From Armatimonadota bacterium (GTDB taxonomy: Bacteria > Sysuimicrobiota > Sysuimicrobiia > Sysuimicrobiales > JACQTN01): a stretch of 6,680 bases of DNA. The DNA lies in contig JACQTN010000500.1 in NCBI GenBank assembly GCA_016210785.1, positions 1 to 6,680 of the forward strand. Reading direction: 5' to 3'. The translations under genes and the position numbers were made by a program. Shown piece after piece: positions 1 to 5,552 of the stretch; positions within the stretch are counted from its first letter, which is position 1; each line of letters opens with the position of its first letter. The notes under the pieces are model-generated. The model saw only the letters and a list, made by a program, of their open reading frames with translations, had not been told where the DNA came from and ran no database searches.

Positions 1-707
1 CAGGTCCGCCCCATGGCGGTCTCCACCGACTGTCCCGGCGTGGGCACCACGTCGCTCACGCCGTAGGGACGCAGCACCAGGCGTACCTTCCCGCTGGTGT
101 CGGTCTGCGCCAGCACCTCGGTCTGCTCGGGCGTCAGGGCCAGCGTGGCGGAGGTGGTGACCCGCGGCTTTTCACCGGGCTTCTGCTCTACGTTCTGCGC
201 CAGCGCCAGCACCTCCACATCCTGGAGAACGACCTTGGTGAAGCTTTCGTCTTTCACGTTGACGGTGGCCACCACGTCCACGCGGTCGCCGGGCACGACG
301 AATCCCGCCACGCCCACCACCTCGTTGACGGCGATGGTCATGGCGCGCTTGCCCTTGGGCAGCACGTAGGACAGGCCCGCGGTGAGACCGACCGGGGCCA
401 GCTTGGGAAGCAGCACCTGCTCGTCGGCGAAGATGGGCGCGACGGCCACGCGGTTGGCCGCGTTCTCGATCCGCCGGACGGCCTGGGGGTGGACGGCGCC
501 CAGCGGGACCTGCCGCATCTCCAGGGCATCCGCGCCGATGATCTGGCGCTGCGCGATGCTGCGTTTGGCGAAGACGACGGCCTCCGTCTTCACGGGAGCA
601 CCCCTGGTGACGCCCTTCCGCAGGCTCTGCAGGTACCCGATGACCACCAACGTGGTGACCAGCGACAGCGCCACCGCCGCGGCCGGGAGCATCCACTTGC
701 GCTTCAT
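1..707 (-). CDS. cpaB: Flp pilus assembly protein CpaB (RcpC), C-terminus cut by window edge
   Basis: Inner-membrane/periplasmic component of the Tad (Flp) pilus machine, thought to act with the secretin at the outer envelope. 235 codons are visible and the frame is still open at base 1, so the C-terminus is missing. Residues 5-26 form a hydrophobic N-terminal anchor. Residues 41-106 are the SAF domain, with VVFAKRSIAQRQIIGADAL and a VRRIENAANRVAVAPI stretch. From about residue 115 the RcpC/CpaB C-terminal domain begins, with the typical KRAMTIAVNEVVGVAGFVVPG and GDRVDVVATV, then ATLALTPEQTEVLAQ. The start is set by AGGAGG at 720-715, 7 nt before the ATG at 707. It lies 46 nt after the stop of a short SAF-only paralogue (754-1131), and the two match at about 42 of 65 residues over the SAF region. 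It is probably the fourth gene of the pilin operon. Family assignment is firm; role in this organism is by homology. Confidence 0.93.
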   Translation of the reverse strand, partial: MKRKWMLPAAAVALSLVTTLVVIGYLQSLRKGVTRGAPVKTEAVVFAKRSIAQRQIIGADALEMRQVPLGAVHPQAVRRIENAANRVAVAPIFADEQVLLPKLAPVGLTAGLSYVLPKGKRAMTIAVNEVVGVAGFVVPGDRVDVVATVNVKDESFTKVVLQDVEVLALAQNVEQKPGEKPRVTTSATLALTPEQTEVLAQTDTSGKVRLVLRPYGVSDVVPTPGQSVETAMGRT

Positions 708-714
708 GGCTTCT

Positions 715-720
715 CCTCCT
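715..720 (-). promoter_or_regulatory. Ribosome binding site of cpaB
   Basis: A full AGGAGG sits 7 nt upstream of the ATG at 707 and fixes the cpaB start. The 46-nt gap to the preceding gene holds little else. Confidence 0.8.
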
Positions 721-753
721 GCCCGCCTAGCCCCAGAGTTATACCCCAGCTTC

Positions 754-1131
754 CTAGTGGCCCCACGTGGCGTGCCGCTGCGCCGGGCCGGCGGAAAACG
801 GATCGATGTCGGCGGCAGGAGCGAGCCGGCTCAGCAGAACCTGCTCGCCGGCGTCGATGTCGGCCACCGCGAGGCGGCGGGCAGCGTCTTCGATCCGCCG
901 GGCCGCCCGCGGGTGCACGAAGCCCTCCGGCACCTTCCGGATCTCGAGGGCGTCCGCGCCCACCACATAGTAGGCGGCGATGGGATGCCGGGCGAAAACG
1001 ACAGGCTCGGTCTCCAACGACGCCAGCGCCACCAGATCCTGCCGCGGAGCCGGCGAGCGCCCGATCATCGCCGACACGGGCACGAGCGCCATGACCGCCG
1101 CCACCACCGGAACCACCAGCCTGCGCCGCAT
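754..1131 (-). CDS. SAF-domain-only CpaB paralogue (short)
   Basis: A 125-aa protein with the first half of CpaB only. Residues 4-23 form a hydrophobic signal-anchor (LVVPVVAAVMALVPVSAMIG). Residues 41-106 are a SAF domain that aligns without gaps, residue number for residue number, with residues 41-106 of the adjacent cpaB product (shared GADALE, VHP, RRIE, EQVLL, LAP); by hand about 42 of 65 positions are identical. After LAP the sequence diverges into a 20-residue tail ending ATWGH, just where CpaB enters its C-terminal domain. The ATG at 1131 has AGGAGG at 1145-1140 with an 8-nt spacer, and starts 17 nt after the tadE stop, so it is read in the same operon. The intact frame and good RBS argue for a real small protein rather than debris. 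It could be an accessory SAF partner of CpaB in the pilus channel, or a decaying partial duplication; function is unknown. Confidence 0.8.
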   Translation of the reverse strand: MRRRLVVPVVAAVMALVPVSAMIGRSPAPRQDLVALASLETEPVVFARHPIAAYYVVGADALEIRKVPEGFVHPRAARRIEDAARRLAVADIDAGEQVLLSRLAPAADIDPFSAGPAQRHATWGH

Positions 1132-1139
1132 CGCACCGG

Positions 1140-1145
1140 CCTCCT
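1140..1145 (-). promoter_or_regulatory. Ribosome binding site of the SAF-only paralogue
   Basis: AGGAGG, 8 nt before the ATG at 1131. It decides the start: the frame stays open upstream to 1341, but that extension overlaps tadE and has no comparable RBS. Confidence 0.75.
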
Positions 1146-1148
1146 CGT

Positions 1149-1592
1149 TTACTCCCAGCGCATGGTGGACAGGCCGACCACCTCCAGGTATCCGGGGTAG
1201 TCGATCCGCCCCAGGAATGGAATGTCGCCGATGATAGGCATGAGCGTGTAGACCTTGTACCGCACCGCGATGTTGACCAGCCGCTCCGCGCCATCCGTGG
1301 TCCGTGTGATCTGGACGCACGAGTCGTACGAACCCGCGCACTGGGCCGCGTTAACGGTCAGGAAGTTGGCGGTCTGCTGCACCCGCTGCTGGATGGCGGT
1401 GTCGCCGCTGGAATCGAAGGCCACCACCACGCCGCGCCGGGCGCCCTCCCGGGCGGCGTTGGTCACGATCAGCCACGAGCCGAATACGCGGCCGAACTCG
1501 AAGATGAGGAACATGAGGGTTAGGAGGAGCGGCGTCAACAGCACCAGCTCCACCGTCGCCTGCCCCCGCTGGTTCGCGTCCCGAAACCTCAT
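1149..1592 (-). CDS. tadE: TadE-like pseudopilin
   Basis: A 147-aa minor pseudopilin of the Tad pilus, expected in the cytoplasmic membrane and processed by the TadV/CpaA prepilin peptidase (not in this window). Residues 10-36 carry the TadE signature: GQATVELVLLTPLLLTLMFL followed by IFEFGR, then NAAREGARRG at residues 45-54. Cleavage after G10 would place Glu at +5, as in Flp-type substrates. The periplasmic part has two cysteines (C85, C92) seven residues apart that could form a disulfide, and a hydrophobic C-terminal half. The ATG at 1592 is preceded by AGGA at 1603-1600 (7-nt spacer); a stronger GGGAGG lies at 1610-1605 but 12 nt away. The gene follows the pilin gene across a gap containing a strong hairpin, and precedes the SAF-only gene by 17 nt. 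TadF or TadG-like proteins share this N-terminal signature, so the letter is less certain than the family. Confidence 0.87.
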   Translation of the reverse strand: MRFRDANQRGQATVELVLLTPLLLTLMFLIFEFGRVFGSWLIVTNAAREGARRGVVVAFDSSGDTAIQQRVQQTANFLTVNAAQCAGSYDSCVQITRTTDGAERLVNIAVRYKVYTLMPIIGDIPFLGRIDYPGYLEVVGLSTMRWE

Positions 1593-1618
1593 GGCGTATT
1601 CCTGCCTCCCGGACAGCA

Positions 1619-1652
1619 GCGAGCCACCCGGACGGCCAACCGGGTGGCTCGC
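1619..1652 (-). repeat. Perfect 12-bp inverted repeat between pilin and tadE genes
   Basis: Arms GCGAGCCACCCG (1652-1641 read on the minus strand, and 1630-1619 as its complement CGGGTGGCTCGC) enclose a 10-nt loop. It starts 14 nt past the pilin stop codon. No T-run follows on the minus strand, so it is not a standard intrinsic terminator. A strong intercistronic hairpin after a pilin gene would fit stabilisation of the pilin mRNA or partial termination, giving more pilin than downstream assembly proteins. The pairing is seen; the role is inferred. Confidence 0.7.
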
Positions 1653-1666
1653 CACGCCCACATCCG

Positions 1667-1870
1667 CTATGGAGGCGGCCCCACGCCGCCGATCCATCCG
1701 CTGATCGCTGTCACTGCGGTGGTCAACACTCCCCGCAGCGCAAAGGTGGCGGCGATCAGGAAGAGGGCGGTGCCGAGGATGATCAACACGTACTCGGTTG
1801 CGGCGGCGCCCGCCTCGTCCTGATGGAGCCTCTCGGCCAACCACGCTCGCGCAAACGACCACGCAAGCAT
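1667..1870 (-). CDS. flp: Flp-type prepilin (major pilin candidate)
   Basis: A 67-aa Flp/Fap-family prepilin that would form the pilus fibre. Residues 1-21 are the short charged leader ending in HQDEAG. Predicted cleavage after G21 leaves a 46-aa mature pilin beginning AAATEYVLIILGTALFLIAA, with the Flp hallmark Glu at +5 and Tyr at +6 followed by a long hydrophobic helix. The tail GGVGPPP is short. Two ATGs lie six bases apart, at 1876 and 1870. The AGGAG at 1882-1878 is 1 nt from the first but 7 nt from the second, so the start at 1870 is preferred. It is the first gene of an operon with tadE, the SAF-only gene and cpaB. A promoter with a conserved element lies about 65 nt upstream, and the predicted transcript begins with a 12-bp hairpin. 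Family assignment is strong from the processing motif and context. Confidence 0.92.
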   Translation of the reverse strand: MLAWSFARAWLAERLHQDEAGAAATEYVLIILGTALFLIAATFALRGVLTTAVTAISGWIGGVGPPP

Positions 1871-1877
1871 GCGCATT

Positions 1878-1882
1878 CTCCT
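1878..1882 (-). promoter_or_regulatory. Ribosome binding site deciding the pilin start
   Basis: AGGAG within AAAGGAGA. It lies 7 nt before the ATG at 1870 but only 1 nt before the ATG at 1876, so translation most likely begins at 1870 (protein MLAWSFARAW...). Confidence 0.7.
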
Positions 1883-1898
1883 TTCTGCCCCCGGTTTC

Positions 1899-1927
1899 CC
1901 ACCTCGGAACTCCGCGTTCCGAGGTGG
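1899..1927 (-). repeat. 12-bp hairpin at the predicted 5' end of the pilin mRNA
   Basis: On the minus strand CCACCTCGGAAC (1927-1916) pairs perfectly with GTTCCGAGGTGG (1910-1899) around a 5-nt loop GCGGA. If the -10 at 1940-1935 is right, transcription starts near A1928 and this stem begins at about +2, ending 17 nt before the RBS. No T-run follows, so it is not a terminator. A 5'-terminal stem of this kind is known to protect some bacterial mRNAs from decay; a protein operator is the alternative. Confidence 0.65.
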
Positions 1928-1934
1928 TGCCTCC

Positions 1935-1991
1935 ACTCTACCAGCGGGCGCCGATAGGTTACTACTACCCGCGCAGATAGACTTCGGGTAG
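1935..1991 (-). promoter_or_regulatory. Pilin-operon promoter with conserved inverted-repeat element
   Basis: Minus-strand reading: CTACCCG (1991-1985), 13-nt spacer, CGGGTAG (1971-1965), then T and 23 nt to a -10-like TAGAGT (1940-1935). The hexamer 17 nt upstream of the -10 is AGTAAC, a poor -35, which suggests an activator-dependent promoter. The core ACCCGAAGTC and CGCGGGTAGT recur upstream of the gspE-like gene (4931-4958) with the same spacing to its -10. The repeat is seen; promoter function is inferred. Confidence 0.6.
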
Positions 1992-2255
1992 GCCACGGGG
2001 GACGGGCAACGAGCCATGCGGCCGCAAGCGGACGTGCTGGATCGATGGAGACAGCGGGGTGGAGCGGAGAGCCTGACACCCGGGCCGAGCGCGATCGCCC
2101 CGGCGCCGGCGAGCCCCCATGGCGGGCATGGCTACCCGAATCGGGAGCCGATCCCGGCGTGGATGGTTGTCGCGCGGACGGAGCGCGGCCGGAAACGGAG
2201 GATGCTGCGGCCATCTCTGCACACGGCGAGCGCCGTTGGGGCCCTGCCGGCGGTC
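1992..2255 (-). other. Non-coding stretch between the gspE-like gene and the pilin promoter
   Basis: No convincing gene on either strand: the open frames crossing it are Arg/Pro/His-rich antisense or out-of-frame products without RBS or family signature. Just after the gspE stop, the minus strand has CGCCG (2252-2248) able to pair with CGGCG (2235-2231) across 12 nt, and around 2141-2155 there is CGGGA/TCCCG with a 5-nt loop. Both are weak stems without T-runs, so no clear terminator is visible. Some read-through from gspE into the pilin operon is possible. Confidence 0.5.
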
Positions 2256-4838
2256 CTAGGTCGCCGCCGCGGCCTCGCCGGGCGCGGCCAGCCTGCCCGG
2301 CGGCACGTCGACGGCAGCCCCCTGCTTGCCCACGGCCTGCAGGACCTCCGCTACTGTCGTGAGCCCCGCGGCTACCTTGCGCAGGCCGCTCTCCCACAAG
2401 GTGCGGCTGCCGTCCTGACGCGCTGCCTCCGCAATGGTCTGGGCGGATGCGCGCGCCAGCAGCAGGTTGCGGATCTGGTCGGTAACGACGAGGAACTCGA
2501 AGATACCCGTCACGCCGCGGTATCCCGTGTAGCGGCAGTGCCCGCAGTCCTGCGAAGCCATTACGTGCGTAGGCTGCGGATGGCCCTCACCCAACGTCAC
2601 CGCCAGCGCCGCGCGCACCTCCGGCGCCGGCTCCACGGGACGGCGGCAGCGGGTGCACAGCGTGCGCACCAGGCGCTGGGTCAACACGCCGGTGACCGCG
2701 GACGCCACCAGGAGCGGATCCACGCCCATCTCCACCAGGCGGACGAGGGCGCCGGCGGCGCCGTCCCCCCGCATCGCCGAGAGCACCAGCCGGCCGGACA
2801 GGCAGGCGTGGATGGCGATCTCGGCCGTCTCGCCGTCCTCGATCTCGCCCACCATGATCACGTCAGGATCGTGCCGCAGGACCGACCGCACCCCCGCCAG
2901 GAAGGTCAGCCCTGCGCCGCGGTTGACCTGCACGTGGTTCACACCCGGCAGATGGTACTCCACCGGATCCTCCACCGTGACGACGCTCTTCACCGCGGCG
3001 TCGATGAGGGTCAGCGCGCTCACCAGCGTCGTGGTGCGCCCGCTGCCCGCCGGGCCGCAGACGATGATCACCCCGTAAGGCTCCTGGATCAGCGCGGCGA
3101 ACCGGCCGCGGTCGGAATCGTCGATCCCCAGGTCGTCGAACGAAAGCGGCGGCCGCGACCGGGACAGCAGGCGCAGCGTGACCTGCTCTCCGTGGGCGGT
3201 GGGCAGCGTGGCCACCCGAAAGTTCACGGGCCGGCCGGCGACGGTGAGCGTGAAGTACCCGTCCTGCGGGAGGTGCCGCTGCACCAGGTTCATCCTCCCC
3301 AGGACCTTCAGCAAGCCGACGAGCGGTGGAAGCACACTCCTGGGCATGGTCAGCAGCGTGTGCAGCACCCCATCGATGCGGAAGCGGATCCGCACCTCGG
3401 TCTCGGAGGGCTCGACGTGAACCTCCTGGGGCCGCCTTCTGAGCATCTCGGAGATCAGCAGGTTGACGAGTTGGGCCACCGGGGTGACCCGGCCGCTCTC
3501 CTCCGACGCGTCGCGCGAGCCCGCGCCCATCCCCTCGATCGCCAGGGTGGCGGTCGCAAACTGCCCGGCCGCTGTCAGGGCCGCCGTGATGTCGGCGCCG
3601 GGCTTCCGCGGCTGCACGGCCTCCCCCGCGCTGGCATCGTCGTTCACCTTGCCCGCGATCCCGGCGCTCTCCGCCGTGCCCGCTTTCCCGTTCGCGCTCG
3701 CCGCTCCGATGACTGGGGCGGCACGGGCCTCCGCCGGGTGGTGAGCTTCCGCTTTCCCGCTCGACTCCGGTGCGCCGTTGCTCTGCGCGCTGCCGTTGCC
3801 GCCCGACGCCGGACCGCGCATCGCTGCAATCCTGGTCCAAGCGTCCGCGGCTTCCGCCTGCGGCGTGGGATCTTCCACTTGCTCCGCCGGCATTGAAACG
3901 TGGGGCGCTGGTGCCCCGGCCTCGCACTCCGAACCCTGGTCGAAAACTGCGGCCACGTCCGGCACCAGCAGCGCCGCCGCCGCCGATGCCGCAGCCTCCG
4001 CCTCGCGCAGCAGCTCGCGGATGTCATGCCCGGCCTCCCCGGCCACCCGCGCCTCGTGAGCAACCGACGGGGCGACGTCTGAGCGGTCTGCGCCGTCGAA
4101 GGAGACCACGGGCGGAGCCTCCGCCGCCGCGGGGATATCGGACGCGCCGGTTCCTTCCCCCGCGTCCACCGGCTGCGCGCTATCCGCTTCCGCGGAAGGT
4201 AAGGAAGCGGCTTCGTCTTCCGCGGCATGCGCGGTGAGCACCGCCGGCGCCTCTCCCTGCTCGGACTGCGGACAAGCCGCCTCTCCCCGCGACCCGTACA
4301 TCCCGTCGATGGCCGCCAGGATGACCGACTCGGTGGTTACGACCGGACTCACCGCCAGACCCGTCTCGACCTCTGCGTCGTCGATGGCATAGACGTCGAG
4401 AGGATCGGCCATGGCCAGGACCATCGTGTTGTTCTCCTGGCGAAGGGGGAATATGCGATGCTTGCGGACCAGCTCTTCGGGGATCAGGCCCGCCGTCGCG
4501 GCGTCCACCCGGACGCGCGCGGGATCGGCCAGCGGCAACTTCAGCTGCTCCGAGAGCACACGGGCAATCTGCTCTTCCGTGATCAACCCCATCTCCAGCA
4601 GCACTTTGCCCAGCCGCTGCCGGGTGGTCTTCTGCCGCTCCAACCCTTCCCGGAGTTGCTCGGCGGCGATCGCTCCCGACCGGACCAGCAGGTCGCCGAA
4701 CTTCTGGTGCTGGGTGCGGACCACGGAGAGGCCGCGGTTCTCCTGCGCGGGGGCAGGGCGGCCAGTGCCCGCGGGCTCGCTTCGCGTCCGCCGGGAGAAT
4801 GCGGAGAGCGCGTCCTTCGCTCTGCCCAGGCTTCCCAT
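2256..4838 (-). CDS. GspE/PilB-family ATPase with MshEN domain, Ala-rich linker and degenerate active site
   Basis: 860 aa, versus about 500-570 for usual GspE/PilB motors of type II secretion and type IV pili. Residues 46-98 match the MshEN c-di-GMP-binding layout: two 24-residue motifs (KFGDLLV...Q69 and RLGKVLL...Q98) split by a 5-residue spacer. The rest of the MshEN/GspE N-domain runs to about 182. Residues 183-450 are a low-complexity Ala/Glu/Gly linker. The ATPase runs 451-835: RIRFRIDG 483-490, Walker A GPAGSGRT 595-602, Asp box VEDPVEY 622-628, Walker B DPDVIMVGEIED 657-668, and a four-Cys metal site (C728, C731, C765, C768). Oddities: the Walker A Lys is Arg601; GEIRD reads GEIED; both His-box His are Arg (683, 690). 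The start at 4838 has GGGGAGG with a suitable spacer. The gene has its own promoter and is followed by the flp operon. It may be a weakened motor or a regulatory pseudo-ATPase; ATPase activity cannot be assumed. Confidence 0.88.
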   Translation of the reverse strand: MGSLGRAKDALSAFSRRTRSEPAGTGRPAPAQENRGLSVVRTQHQKFGDLLVRSGAIAAEQLREGLERQKTTRQRLGKVLLEMGLITEEQIARVLSEQLKLPLADPARVRVDAATAGLIPEELVRKHRIFPLRQENNTMVLAMADPLDVYAIDDAEVETGLAVSPVVTTESVILAAIDGMYGSRGEAACPQSEQGEAPAVLTAHAAEDEAASLPSAEADSAQPVDAGEGTGASDIPAAAEAPPVVSFDGADRSDVAPSVAHEARVAGEAGHDIRELLREAEAAASAAAALLVPDVAAVFDQGSECEAGAPAPHVSMPAEQVEDPTPQAEAADAWTRIAAMRGPASGGNGSAQSNGAPESSGKAEAHHPAEARAAPVIGAASANGKAGTAESAGIAGKVNDDASAGEAVQPRKPGADITAALTAAGQFATATLAIEGMGAGSRDASEESGRVTPVAQLVNLLISEMLRRRPQEVHVEPSETEVRIRFRIDGVLHTLLTMPRSVLPPLVGLLKVLGRMNLVQRHLPQDGYFTLTVAGRPVNFRVATLPTAHGEQVTLRLLSRSRPPLSFDDLGIDDSDRGRFAALIQEPYGVIIVCGPAGSGRTTTLVSALTLIDAAVKSVVTVEDPVEYHLPGVNHVQVNRGAGLTFLAGVRSVLRHDPDVIMVGEIEDGETAEIAIHACLSGRLVLSAMRGDGAAGALVRLVEMGVDPLLVASAVTGVLTQRLVRTLCTRCRRPVEPAPEVRAALAVTLGEGHPQPTHVMASQDCGHCRYTGYRGVTGIFEFLVVTDQIRNLLLARASAQTIAEAARQDGSRTLWESGLRKVAAGLTTVAEVLQAVGKQGAAVDVPPGRLAAPGEAAAAT

Positions 4839-4844
4839 CCAGTT

Positions 4845-4851
4845 CCTCCCC
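4845..4851 (-). promoter_or_regulatory. Ribosome binding site deciding the gspE-like start
   Basis: GGGGAGG followed by AACTGG (6 nt) and the ATG at 4838. In-frame alternatives upstream (ATG at 4859, TTG at 4883) lack a well-spaced Shine-Dalgarno. The TTG would leave only about 12 nt of leader from the predicted transcription start. Confidence 0.7.
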
Positions 4852-4901
4852 GCCTGCATGGCCGGCGCAACCTGCTCCCGCAAATGTGGAGAGCCTCGCT
4901 C

Positions 4902-4958
4902 ACTATATCAGGCGCGGACGGCGCCAGACCACTACCCGCGGGGGTGGACTTCGGGTGG
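4902..4958 (-). promoter_or_regulatory. gspE-like gene promoter with conserved inverted-repeat element
   Basis: Minus-strand reading: CCACCCG (4958-4952), 13-nt spacer, CGGGTAG (4938-4932), then T and 23 nt to TATAGT (4907-4902), a near-consensus -10. The hexamer 17 nt upstream of the -10 is GGTCTG, not a recognisable -35. Start of transcription near 4895 gives a leader of about 57 nt, nearly the same as for the pilin operon. About 24 of 29 bases of the element match the copy at 1964-1992. It lies 28 nt past the stop of the LuxR-type gene. Confidence 0.62.
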
Positions 4959-4967
4959 GATCGGGGG

Positions 4968-4983
4968 GCCCGGGCGGCCGGGC
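4968..4983 (-). terminator. Possible weak terminator hairpin after the LuxR-type gene
   Basis: GCCCGG (4983-4978) pairs with CCGGGC (4973-4968) around a 4-nt loop, beginning 3 nt after the stop codon of the LuxR-type gene. The stem is only 6 bp and a C-run rather than a T-run follows, so efficient intrinsic termination is doubtful. It may only slow polymerase or protect the 3' end. Confidence 0.3.
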
Positions 4984-4986
4984 AGT

Positions 4987-5550
4987 TTAGACCAGCTTCT
5001 CGAGGATTTCCTTGAGGTTGGGCGCGGCTGCCGCACCGGGCGCCGCAGGACCGCCGTCGGGCGCCGCCGGGCGGTGGCCGAGGTTCATCCTCCGGGTGAT
5101 GGCTCGGGCGAGGGTCATCGCCTGCGCGCGGTCCTGGATGCTCAGCTTCCGGAACAGGTTCTTGAGGTGGAACTTGACCGTGTTCTCCGAGATCCAGCAG
5201 CGGCGGGCGATCTCGGCATTGCTGCGCCCCTCCGCCAGGTGCGTCAGCATCTCCAGCTCGCGGGACGTCAGCGGGAGGTCACGCGGCAACACGTCCGGGT
5301 TGACCATCTCCGCGACCTGGCGCAGCGTGTCCGCGGCCCGCTCCAGCCGGGCCACCAGAGAGCCCAGGGCGCGCCCCAGCTCGACGCCTTCCTCCGATGT
5401 CATGGCGCTGCCGCGGCTGGCGAGCGTGAGCGCCACTCTCTCGAAGACGTCCACGTGTTCGTGACCCACCGTCGCCTCCGGTCGATCCAACCCGGTCTCC
5501 TCCCTGTCATCGAACCGGTCTCCGTCGTTCTCGGGCATCCAGTCCAGCAT
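4987..5550 (-). CDS. LuxR-family DNA-binding regulator without a receiver domain
   Basis: 187-aa transcription factor with a C-terminal LuxR/GerE helix-turn-helix at about residues 93-150 (LTSRELEML, LAEGRSNAEIA, then ISENTVKFHLKNLFRKLSI; the recognition helix is about 121-133). Residues 1-90 are acidic, then helical (ELGRALGSLVARLERAADTL), and show no phospho-receiver, PAS or acyl-homoserine-lactone domain. So it is not a standard response regulator; the N-terminal part may dimerise or bind a partner. Residues 160-176 form a Pro/Ala/Gly linker, followed by a short amphipathic end NLKEILEKLV. The ATG at 5550 follows the HD-GYP stop by 2 nt with no good Shine-Dalgarno, suggesting translational coupling; the ATG at 5538 is an alternative. 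Its closeness to the element at 4932-4958 makes it the natural candidate to bind there and at 1965-1991, which is inference. Confidence 0.85.
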   Translation of the reverse strand: MLDWMPENDGDRFDDREETGLDRPEATVGHEHVDVFERVALTLASRGSAMTSEEGVELGRALGSLVARLERAADTLRQVAEMVNPDVLPRDLPLTSRELEMLTHLAEGRSNAEIARRCWISENTVKFHLKNLFRKLSIQDRAQAMTLARAITRRMNLGHRPAAPDGGPAAPGAAAAPNLKEILEKLV

Positions 5551-5552
5551 GG

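Noticed and set aside
738..743. TATAAC on the minus strand just upstream of cpaB as an internal promoter
   Set aside because: It resembles a -10, but no -35 lies at the right distance and the conserved element is absent; operon read-through is the simpler view.
754..1131. SAF-only gene as a frameshifted pseudogene of a second full cpaB
   Set aside because: Only 46 nt separate it from cpaB and they show no remnant of the CpaB C-terminal domain, so a simple frameshift cannot explain the short length; an old deletion remains possible.
1132..1341. 70-residue upstream extension of the SAF-only protein
   Set aside because: It overlaps tadE out of frame, has shadow-like composition, and a strong AGGAGG points to the ATG at 1131.
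1899..1927. Hairpin as terminator of the upstream gspE-like gene
   Set aside because: It lies over 300 nt past the gspE stop, downstream of the pilin promoter, and has no T-run.
1877..2017. N-terminal extension of the pilin up to 2017
   Set aside because: It would run through the promoter element and hairpin, and would put a long non-leader segment before a Flp prepilin leader. The RBS at 1882-1878 supports the start at 1870.
2016..3896. Long plus-strand open frame of 626 codons
   Set aside because: It is antisense to the gspE-like gene, rich in Arg, His, Gln and Ala, has no family signature or RBS, and is explained by high GC content of the coding strand opposite.
4839..4883. TTG start at 4883 for the gspE-like gene
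   Set aside because: It needs a rare start codon without a good Shine-Dalgarno and leaves almost no leader from the predicted transcription start; ATG 4838 has GGGGAGG at proper spacing.
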